Shown: one piece after another, positions 10,501 to 22,500 of the stretch
Layout: each line of letters starts with the position of its first letter
Position numbering within the stretch: the stretch's first letter is position 1
Origin: Bedellia somnulentella
Taxonomy: Eukaryota > Arthropoda > Insecta > Lepidoptera > Bedelliidae
Length of the DNA stretch: 64,000 nt
Assembly: GCA_963576735.1 (NCBI GenBank)
Contig: OY755170.1
Span: forward strand, 13,252,567-13,316,566
Direction: 5' to 3'
Notes under the pieces: generated by a model
Told to the model about the DNA's origin: nothing
Database searches by the model: none
Seen by the model: only the letters and a program-made list of their open reading frames with translations
Position numbers and translations under genes: made by a program

Positions 10501-13500
10501 ACCCAGCATCAAGGAACAGTAATTTACAAGCGAACCTCTTTCTTCTTCTTAATTTATGGAAATTTAGATTTAAAATCGATTTAAACGAGCGAATTAGTTC
10601 CAGTTCCCAGTTCGTCAAAATATCTGCCTAACATAATTTAAAAATTTCATTCTAAAATTAAATAAAGTATACTGTGGCTACTTTCATTACGAGTAAAAGC
10701 ACCGCAAACGCGTCATGCATACATGATGCTAGCAAACAATACACAAGCAAAAATGTTAACATAACACATAATGCGACGGCCGAAGAATAAAATATCATTT
10801 TTGTGTGCAAAATGTTATTAAATTACAAGAGTTGTTCTTTTCACCGCAGCTCCAGGTGGGCCTCACAACGGGAGGGGAGGGGTAACGCGCGGGGAGAGGG
10901 GAAAGGGGGGTAAGTCTTGCAACATATTGGAGAATGCTTTCGAGAAGAAACCCACTACTTCGAAATACTATTGAACTAAATAAAATGAACAACTTAAGCT
11001 AAATGTATCCTGTCCCCGTCTTATGACTTCACTGAAAAGAGACAGCCTTTTTGAAACGATGTTCAGTCTTGTGGCGTTAATGCGAAAAGTTGGGAGACAT
11101 TTTGCTTTGTCAAGACTTGTAACGTGTCTCGGTAATAGTTTAGTGACTGAATATAAGCAAGAGTTGGTACTGGCATGTGTATGATGTTATATATAAAGTT
11201 TCGGAAGGTTTCAAATGAAATATTTTGCTTTTACCGTATATTTTGTCGTCATTATGCTTTTGCCGAAGGTGGTTTTTCTAGCAAAAAGACGATGACAGAC
11301 AAAATAAAAATCATTTTTTTTATGAAGAGGTTTAATACTCGCCATAATATAAAATTCTTATCCCAGGAAATTTCTAATTAATAATTACCAATCAGTTGTT
11401 AAGTGCAGAAGTTTTTTAGGATCATAATAAATAAAGTGAACTCTATGACCACAGTACTTAAGTATCTTTGAATATTAAGTGAAATAAGATTTTCACATAA
11501 TTACACTTCGACCGTGTAACAACCTCAATAAATCATCATTATTATTATATACTTATTAGCAAAATCGACTATCTCAAAACACAAATCATTAGTATGATTA
11601 TTAGAGTAGATAGACACCTGATTAATGACTTCTAACATTTATTACAATTAGTAAGAAAGCAATCTATTAGTACTGCAGGTTGGAAATATTTTGGTAATAT
11701 TTACAAGCTATCGCAAATTTATATTGAGATTTATGCCACTTACTTATTGACACCCGCAATAAGTTTTCTTCAATATTCCCGACTCCTAAGAGAAACAACA
11801 GTTACAAAATATTCTACTTACAACTTCAATATCTTATAGCCTCGACCGCTCCAAAAATTATTTTTAAAAGAGTTGCGGGTAGTTGGTAAAACATATGTAG
11901 TCGTTAAAAGGATAGCATATGTAGGGAGAGCGTGGGCGGGCTAACTGCCGTGTGGTACACAATGTTGGGCCACCCACTAGGTGTCGCTAGGTGGCGCTAG
12001 GTGGCGCGAACCCACTTTGAGATATGGCAACACCTGGGGCTCGTCCCACCTCCGAGGGTTCACTCTAAACAATATTATGTTTAATGATGACATTGCATAG
12101 CTTTCATCTTCAGTTGCCGCAAGCTAAGTGCATTTACATTTCCTCTTAAAGACTTTCAAAGAGTTAAATGTTAATTTATGACGCAAACGAATTAAAAGCA
12201 GCCCCATTTATGTTATGATGAGACGTTACTCATTTTAATTAGTCCATTGTTCTGAAATTGTTTCAACTATTCCGGCTTAGAGTAATAAATTACAACTTTT
12301 TCGTCATGATATTGGGGACTACTTTTAAACGGAGTGTTTTAATAATATGAGTTTCAACCGGATTTTAAAGTTAAAATGTAACTTATTTTATAAATTACGT
12401 TAAGTTAATGAATCGCGGCAGCTCTTGAACATTTTCCAAATTGTAGAAATACATTTATGAGCAATATGTGGATAAGGTTAATTGTCTTTACGACTTGTTA
12501 ACAAAATGGAGTTAGTAAGTTTTATAAAAAATGATCAGGCGATTGATTTTGCTATGCATCTCTAATTATATATTGTTTTTTGGTATGTTTATAAAGGTCC
12601 TACTCGTTCTATAAAGTCGATTGTTCCTAGTCAGATTTGATTTTAATTTTTTACGAATTGACTTAAATTTAATATGTTTTTTTTCAAACTCATACTTCCT
12701 ACTTCTATTTGTCTTATACCAAAATCAGGTATAAAGTATAAGTAGAAATGTATCGCTGTAAAAGAGCGTTGAAAATCAATACAGTAAATGACAAAGATCT
12801 CTGGAATTGTTATTAACTTTTATGAGCAGATTCCGGTCATATAATAAAATTTATGAGGAACTGCTCAACACAGTTTATTAAAGTTCGAGCCGCGGTATAT
12901 TCCAATTTATGTCTAGTTAATGCAGAGAAGATCGTTAATTTTGTGTCACAACATGCGTGTGTCAATTGTTACGTAAATTATGTATTATATTGAAGGTTTC
13001 TATATTTAACAAGAGGAACAGAGATAATATTAATTTGAAGTTTAGTTTTCGTAGTTATATTAGACAGAAAATAATAGCGTTTTTTGAAGAAAATATACTT
13101 ACGCAAAATGTACCTCATTTGACATGGGATATATGTTATATAATAATACCAAGCAAATATTTACGATATGAAAATATATTATGTGTTCCAACTTCGAACT
13201 TTAAAGATTGCAGGGTGCTGACAGACACTTATCAAGGCAGACAAATAGGCTTATGAGCGAGGCATTAAGTTACTCCATTACTACTAATAAGCATAGTAAA
13301 GTTTAAACTAAATTTATTTTTAACAAGGTGGACTGTTAGCCATTTTCAAATATTAACAAAATGGTCACAATATCCATCAATTCATTTACATGAATACTGC
13401 AAAAAGTCATGCATTCTAAGCAGTCAGTAAGTCTACGAGCCACTTTAAACCAAGTTTACACGATAAACCGCTTTCGTATGTTTCTATGGACTGTTTTTGC

Positions 13501-16500
13501 GGTATCAGTTTATCTGTGTTTCATGCTAAATGACTAGGCTATTGAGTTTCCATTAAATGTCCAGTAATAACTAGAAAACTGGTCGGTAATGAGCGCCAGC
13601 GTCTGCGAGCGAGGGGGAGGGGGGTGAATAAGGGTGTTGTGGTTTCCATGATTAATGAAGTATTTTAAGACGAAAATGGCGGCGGTAATGGTCCGCTTCT
13701 GGGCGAACCTTACATATAGCGTTCGAAAATACTGTGTGTCCAAATTTTAGAGTGTGATTTAGAAGTTACTTTTTTGACAAGTTGGTATTATTTTTGTAGA
13801 TATATTCAGAAGTAACGGACAATAATTTTATGATGCGTTTTTGCGTCATATTTTATTACTATTGCGGCAAAAATAATATTTGAATGATGTAAATTATTGG
13901 AGTTAACAGATTAACCAAATTAAATAACACTTATAGTAGAATTTGGAATTGTTTACATTTAGGCTAGATATTAACGCTCTATGAACCACTCAATCGAGTC
14001 AAAAGCTGACCACTAAATTGCAAAGCCAAAATCACAAATCAAATTTACAAACCGCCTTAATCCAGTTCGAATCCTACAATTCTCAATTTACGTATTGATT
14101 GCATTTGCGTGATTTCGGATGCATCGCTATTCGAGTGATGAAGAGCCGTCGATAGAACCCACGCCGCTGTAATTTTACTAGCCAATATCATGACATGTCT
14201 CGATAGCCTCTACAAAATGCCTATGGAGAGCCTCTCAATTGCGAAACCTGATAGGTTTTAAAGAGGATACGACACGAGCTGTGCCCACACTCGTTGTGAT
14301 GTTAACAGCGCTATCGGTAACCGACTGTGCTGTGTTTTAATTAATATTGAGGTTCTGTACTATTCAATTGATTTTTATAATTAATATTCTAGCTTAAAAT
14401 TAACGTGCTCGCAAACTGGGAGTACGCCAACACTTGTTGTAGTGATTGTTTGTCCTATTACCCCCAACAAAGTACACAATTAAAGACCAAGTGCTTTTTT
14501 AATGTTCTTTCATCTGGTTCGTGATGGTACTGATTTTAAACGATGAAACAACTTAACTACTAATGCTCACATAATAGTTATTATCTTAACTTTTTAGACC
14601 CGATATTTTTACTTTTTTAAACAATTTTGACATATATGTATTAATGATCATTCATCATTATCGATCATTAATACAAATAACAGCAAAATAATAAAAAGAG
14701 CTCGACGATGTAAAAATATCAAGTATTACAGAAGTTCAATTAAAAATAAGTGCTAATGTACTAAACGCCCTTAGCGTAAAATGAAAAGAAAAAAAAAACC
14801 ATACAAATCAGTGAAGTGAGAAATCCCGGGAAGAAATCTCAACGTCGAGAAAATTGGTCGGAAATAGCATAGAACAGGTAGTGATGGGGCGTGGGAAGGG
14901 AAATTGGCGCGTCGCCGTGGCAACCATGTTATGGCATGTAATCGATTCATTATCGGATAACCACAAATACCAAAGCATTCAGATCAGCTTGCAATTTAAT
15001 AGAGAGGGCTTTTTCTCTAATTGGAAGCTCGTGTGTCTCACACGCTCCGTCGGTCTCATCTACGTAATGGATTATCTAATGTATGAAATGTAACTTGACG
15101 ACATCGATTAACTTGATAGGCAACTAGAGGTGCAGGAATTTCATCGCGCAAATTAACACGGACTGAAATAATTGGTTTCCAGCTAATTGATGGTTGACGG
15201 TCAGCTGCTCCCCGATAAGCTTGGATCTTTGATTAGCCTTTGTCGTTTAATATGTATTGTTAAGTATCTTGGTAATTACATACCGATGGCTATTGGAATT
15301 AGTTTTGAATTGGTATCATAGATATAATGCACAATAGTATGCATAGAATTGCAATAGATTTTCTAACATTGATGTTTAGCCTACCTATGTCAATAAAGGT
15401 ATCAAGAAGAAATAAAAAATTAACAAGAGTGCTGAATATATTTTTTAATAGTCTTTTCAATATATTATAACAGCTAAAACGAGCCATAATATTTACATCT
15501 ATTTCTGAGAAGTATTTACGTCAAAGTAATAAAATGTTTAACTGAAACGCGCAGCAGGGGTATATTATTCGGGTCTAAACGATCTCTCAGACAAACGTTT
15601 TATAGATGATACTTTATTGAAATGAATGGCGCTATTCTCGGATCCGTTCAAGCCACGTCATACTAAAGTCTCCCTTAATCCCATCGCATCGAGTCTTGAC
15701 GCGATACGGTTACTTATGTCAATAAACCCCCGCACCTCTCAGGTGCCACTTTCCTCTGTCCCGAGGGAAATCAATTGCAATGCATTTTTTCCCAGCGGTG
15801 CATTAGGAAGAATACGGATAGACACATACGATTCACCAAAGATGGCTTCCAACCTGTCAAATTGACTGGCGTAAGTCTTTAAATATGTTGATTTATTTAC
15901 TCATAACGATTATTGAAGAGTAATTCCTTTTAGTGTATGTAATAGTTTAATTTTTTATAAATGTTTTGTAACTAATTATGCTTTTTAAATATAATATAGA
16001 GTTATCTTTTATACACCAACACATACAAATAACTTTAATAGTTAAAGTGTTAGCTTTGATTTTTAAACACCAACTTAAAAAACTAAAAAATAAAAAAGTT
16101 TATTATTTCTTGAAATGATGATGTTAAATGAAAGTTTCCGTAATATATTTGACTCATAGTGATAAAACCGTGATAGTCCAAAGGGTTGTACACCCGCGGG
16201 TCAATACGTCTTTATTAGGTACTCGTAAATGTGTAATTGGTGTAAAATGTGTGTAATTTGGCCTGTCTAGGTATGAGTCCCAATCCCGGGTAGGGCCTGT
16301 ACCAATTTGTCTTTTCTAAAGCATATGTGTGGTTAATTTATCATGGTTGTTAACGGTGCGGGAAAACATCCCGTGAGGAAACCAACATGGCCACGTTGTA
16401 CTTTGTCATGTGACAGTGTATTCGTACCAAACGGAGATGGGCCTGTTCCCTATGACGTGAGTAAACTATCCAAGTAAAACGATGGTACTCTGAACACCAG

Positions 16501-19500
16501 CTGACGATGTCATATGATATTCAGAAGTATTAGTTCCTCTGTCGAACCCTTCGAACGGCGTGAAGTTTCAGTTTGCAAACAAAATCTGAGATCGCTTTAA
16601 AAAGAAGCTGGAGAATTTACTCCAATCCACCTAATTCAAATTAGAATCAATAAAAATATTTTTTATATTCAATTGAGTTTTACGAATAATCTTTGCTGAA
16701 AAAAGAACTGCAGAAGTTATCCCTATTTCCGATATTTTAAGTGAGCAAATAACAAACAATAATTAGGTAGATCTACTAATTAGTATGATGTTCCAGAGAG
16801 GGTAAGGGTTACTAACGTGATGAATGATGTCGGTGGCGGCGTAGTAGCTCTCGTTGGGGTCAGCCCGCTTCATCAGGTAGGGTCGCGGGAAATCCGGCTC
16901 TTCGCAGATTTCTGTTGGGAATTAACAAAAATATTATTGCAAATAAAAGGCAAAACAGTTTATCAGTAAGTTTATCAATAGACTTGCTGCCAAGTTTAGT
17001 CAAGTTCAGGTACCAGTTATGTAAATAATCATTAGTGGGTATATACAATAGTACATAGGCTGCTATTTATGTATCCGGAACTGGCCACTTACAGAACAAT
17101 AATTTAAAAAGTAATTACATCATTTAAAAATAGAACTCTTTAGCTTTAGAATACATTTATTTTTATGTGACTGTCAATTGTTTTCACATCGTAGCGTCAT
17201 TTTGAAAATTGCGTGTCTTCACCACCATGGATTTAACTCGTGAACATTTTCGTGCCATGATTTTTTACGATTTTCGGCGTGGTCTAACTCAAAAACAGTG
17301 CATCGATCAGCTTACTTCAACTTTTGGGGATGAAGCACCCTCAAAGACCACTGTGTATCACTGGTTTAGCGAGTTTAATCGTGGACGATCTAAGCTTACT
17401 GATGAAATTAAAGAAGGTCGCCCTAAAACGGTCGTTGTACCTCAAAACATCGATGCTGTCCGGGAACTAATAACTCAAGATCGTCATGTTACATATCGTG
17501 AGATAGAGGCATCTCTGGGCATTAGTATGACGAGCATACATAAGATACTTCATGAACATTTAGCTGTAAAAAAAATTTGCTCCCGTTGGATTCCGCACAA
17601 CTTGAGTATTGATCAAAAACAGGCTCGTGTCGATTGGTGCAAAGAAATGTTAAAAAAATACAACCGTGGTGCGTCAAAAGCTGTTTATAATATCTACACA
17701 GGTGACGAATCTTGGATCTACGCTTACGACCCCGAAACTAAGCAGCAGTCCACGGTGTGGGTGTTCCAAGATGAGCCGAACCCAACAAAAGTTATTCGTG
17801 CAAAAAGCACATTGAAGCAAATGGTCGCTTGTTTTTTTGGTATAAATGGCCATGTAGCTACAGTGCCTTTAGAGAATCGTAAAACTGTTAATTCGGAGTG
17901 GTATACGACCATTTGTTTGCCGGAAGTCTTTGAACAAATAAGAAAGACTAACCGACAACGTAGAATCATTCTGCATCACGACAATGCTAGCTGTCACAGG
18001 TCGGCCGTCACAACTCAGTTTTTAGAAGCTCAAAAGATCGAATTGACAGGTCATCCGCCGTACAGCCCTGATTTGGCACCCAATGATTTTTATTTATTTC
18101 CAAATGTGAAGAAAAAATTACGTGGTCAACGTTTTTCGAGCCGCGAAGAGGCAGTCGATGCGTTCAAAATGCACGTTTTGGAGATACCTCAGTCTGAGTG
18201 GAAAAAGTGCTATGAAAATTGGTTTCAACGCATGCAAAAGTGTATAGATCTGAGCGGCGAATATTTTGAGAAGCAATAAAACCATATTAATTGATATATG
18301 TTTGTTTCTTTTTTTTATTCCGGATACATAAATAGCAGCCCTCGTACCTAATAATAGCCTGTAATGTTTTTTGTAAAAATTTAGTATTTTTAAATCAAAT
18401 TTATTTAGTTTCGAACGAAATATAAAAAAAAACAAAAAAAAACACTCATCGCGTTGAATAAATAAACCGTTGTTGTGATTAAGAAGAATCACATTTATAT
18501 TCCAGTGCAGTTTACGATATCATGTCAAGAATGGAAGGTAACAATGGCGGTTTATCCGGAGTCGATATCCGGTATCCGGGAACAGCCGTGTATCCTTTCT
18601 TCAAAACAATAGCATCACAGGCTTTCTCTAATTGCTGCTTCACTTCCGCTCTTCACTAATGAAATATTCCGAATTCTCACTAGTGAGACTATTCTGTTCA
18701 AACTTACGGTAATGCGAATTTTTTAATGTTTGATATGAGACAATTGATGTTCTTATTTTACGGGATAATGCTATGGTTATTATGGTAACTAATGTCATAG
18801 TTTTCTATCTACGTCGGCTAATGATTTAAACGGAGTCAGTCACTTGGGAAAATAGCATCTTAAGGACCTAGGGATGAATGGGGTATGTTAGAGTATAATC
18901 TTAAGCCAAAACCCCAAGAAGTTCTAACTAAAATATCTATCAATTTTATTTTATTTTACATTTAACTGATAAATAAATAACAATTGACCGAAGTTTTTCA
19001 CGTTAAGCATTATTTTGTTCACTTACAACTTCTCAACCCGAAAAGCAGAAAAAACGAAGAATAAACTAGGTTTTAAAATTATAGTCTAGTCTCAGCTCGA
19101 GTCTTGAGTCTATTAAACTATTGAGTTTTATTTTAATTCTACACAAGTTGGAGTTTTTTGAGATTAAAAAGTAAAAACATAGGTTTATTACTCAAACTTC
19201 AAGCAGGAAATATTAAAGAATATTGCAATCCTCGAATAAGGATAAAAAAGTTAGTTTGCAGCCTCTAGTTCTCGTTACTTCTTTTATTTGTCAAAAGTGT
19301 TAATTAACACGGGAGACGGGGGGTTCCCTTTGAGCCAAACGTTTTATTTAGATTTTGAAGCGTCCTTTCAACTTTGATAACTAATTAAAATAAATAAACA
19401 ACACTAGAAACCTTTGTTAGCTTCAGCTGTCTGTGTTTTTTTTAGTTTAATTTCAATTTAAAGTATGTTTTTAGAAATTGAATGTTTATTTAACTTGCCA

Positions 19501-22500
19501 TTGTAAAATTGTATGAGTTTTGTTACGTTGAATTTTTTTAAATTTATTTTGAACACATATATAATTAGTAATATTTAAAATAGATAGATAATAGTTTGAC
19601 GAATAATTTTTGTTTTTAAGCAAATCAGTTTAATTTATTGGACATCTACCGAACATGTTTTTAATCCAGCAAATCTTTCCATTCATGGGTTGTCTGGGAG
19701 AGATCGCTCTTAGTGATAAGACCGTCAGTTACTGTTGTACTTTGGCTTTTGTACCGATCTTTTTTTGTAATTGTTGTTTTTTTTGTGATGTGCAATAAAG
19801 TGTTTTTATTATTAGTTTAGGCATAATTTTTAGTTCCTCGCCTCTCCCATGGCCGAAAAAGAAAATTATAAATTTTAAATGGGAGAGGCTATACTCCCCG
19901 ACAAAAGAACAGTCGGTCGGGGTCAGGGACTCAGGTTCAAGAACCGACGAACGATCCGAGCCGTATCGAGCAGCACCGCCTTCTGCATTTGTGCTGGATT
20001 ATTATTTGCATTATTTATTATATTTATTTATTATTATATATTCAATCCTCAGCTGAAAATTTGTATACACGTAAATTTAGGATGACAAAGCATGGTTAGC
20101 TATGTATGCGTCTTCATTTAGAAAAAACCAGCATGGCGAAACACACAAGATGGCCGACAAGTTATTTTTGAAGCACGCCTAGTCTCCTACAATATGGATT
20201 TTATATAAAATTGGTGCGTTGGGGTTTTATTAGGCAACTAGTGGATCGGGCCCAGCTTCGCACGGGTAGCGTAGTTTTAAAATATCTGAGGTTTCTTCAA
20301 TCACTACTCAACCTTTGTGAAATTTAGTGCAATTTATAGCATTCCTGAATAGTGTAGCTTGATTGTGAAAGCGCTTTAATGAACGGTTCAGTATCTCCGA
20401 AAATAAAACCATGCAAACAAACAATCAGAGTTACAAACTTTGCATACATACAGGGAGTATATGTATACTCCCGGCTATCTTTTGCGCGCGCAACCATTAC
20501 TAAAAAAATATCCTTATAGCATTCACGTGCGACGACAGGGCGCGATAGCTTATTTCATGTATAAGTTTGGTTCTTCTATACCGATTTATATGATTCTTTT
20601 TTTATTGAATAGGTAATAATGTAAACTTTTTTAAATGAGATATGAATGAGAGAACTATAAACGCAAAAGTAAACAAATATAATCAGAATGCTCCGAACTG
20701 CTAAGCTATCAGGAATTACACGTGTTATTATGAGTCAACCATAAAAGATAGATATGCTGCAGAAGGATATTTTTTAGAGAATTTTTTGTAAAATATTTCC
20801 GTCATACATGATTTCTATGTAACTATAACCACCAAGGCTGCACACGCGACGGAAGCTTAAAAAATGGAGTAACTTCCCCCGTTTTCCCAAAATTCCCCTT
20901 CACTACTCTGCTGAAAAGTACACTATAACCTGCCCAGGATTATGAAGAATAATTCTACCAAGTTTCGTTAAAATCCGTCGAGTAGTTTTTGTTTCCATAA
21001 GGAACATACAAACCGACAGTCAGACAGACAGACAGACAGACAGACAGACGGACAGACAGACAGACAGACAAAAATTTTACTGATTGCATTTTTGGCATCA
21101 GTATCGATCACTAATCACTCCCTGATAGTTATTTTGAAAATATATTTAATGTACAGAATTGACCTCTCTACAGATTTATTATAAGTATAGATTACTGACG
21201 TCAAATTGCTCAAGTCTGCACCATAAATTTGATATTTTTTTTGAACTTAACGTTATTCTTCAACATCAGGTATGTATGCTTCAACAACGCATGTCAAACC
21301 ACAATGTCTTTTGTGAATGTAAAATTTCAATGTAATGGAAACGTCATAAAAGAGCGGTAATAAGCAATGAATGCAAACAGCATTCAATAGGAAATGTCCA
21401 TACATCGGAGGAGTTGAGTGGCGGCGGCGGCGGCGGAGTGGTGGGCGAGCTAACCAGCAGTTACAGTCGGAAATAACTTCCCCCCCTCGCCATCTTCCCC
21501 GTTTCTGTTTCCGGCCAAGTGTTATCAGAGAGCGTCTTGACAATTTGTAAGTAAGTATTTTACAACGGCACAGTCGTCCTTCGCCGCCATTGCTCGCCAA
21601 TTCAATGCATTACGATAACCATTAAAGCCATTAACGATACTCTCTTGAACCTCATCATATAGCCGGCAACATTTTATTTTCAACAAATTTACTACAAGTA
21701 GTAAATGACTTCTTGTAGAAGTATGAAACTTCAGCCGTAAATATTTACATTACTTAACTAATTCAAAGTGGAAGCTACTTGAAACGCAAACAAAAATAGC
21801 TACAGTCACCCCATTAATTGTAAACTTTGTTACTTCCTTGCACCTAGAAATTAAATAACTATTCCGAACTATAAGTAGGTCACAATCTCGCACAGGGAGT
21901 ACATACTCGCAAGTATTATAAGTAATATACTTTGTGAACGCAAAAATGTCTTGTTACTTGGAGTTTCATTTTGGTGGTGGCATTTAATAGTGTTATTTGT
22001 TTTATTTCGCCGCAGGCCGTACGTTGGACAGCGGGCTAGTGAGCTGAAATGTTCGAGAAAGAAAAACAAAAACGGGGTAGTTAGTTCATTCGTAGTGGCT
22101 TATTGTTTACAATGGGGTCGCGAGCGAGACCTGCAACCTGCGGGCGGCGACTGCAGCCTGCACTTTTGTCAAGCACAATGCAGCCATTTAATTAAATCAT
22201 TCAAACAGACGTGGAAATTATGTACATGTCTCGTTGGCGCGTTTTTAACTAATTAAAACGTCTGCATATGCAAATAACGCATAACAAAGAATTTATGTTA
22301 TACAATTAACTAACTGAAAATGTATGTATTTTTAAAAGTAATATACGAGTATAGTATTTTCTAAGATTTTCACGATTGCACATTATTTTGATTTTCGGAT
22401 ATTTTAATCGCGTATTATTACATTATTTTTAAAGCCCGACGTTTCGAAAACTTTTCAGTTATCATGGTCACGGGAAGACTGAGGTGTTATTTGTCATTAT

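Larger units (their letters stand above)
7536..16816. other. Ddr: Ddr intron between exons 10 and 11
   Basis: About 9.3 kb. Recognisable items: family B repeat (9793-10030) and a diverged SINE (16165-16566). Small perfect hairpins occur near 8624-8653 and 14638-14674. Nothing else was identified in 7.6-9.79, 10.04-14.85 or 15.1-16.16 kb. GC-rich patches at 10.84-10.92 and 11.93-12.06 kb have no coding signature. Confidence 0.4.

Noticed and set aside
15626..15865. 79-codon plus-strand frame in a GC-richer segment
   Set aside because: No recognisable motif and only one possible donor (actggc|gtaagt); not enough for an exon call.
21253..21600. 115-codon minus-strand frame over the CGG run
   Set aside because: Driven by a GC-rich microsatellite; no motif and no splice-compatible position in Ddr.
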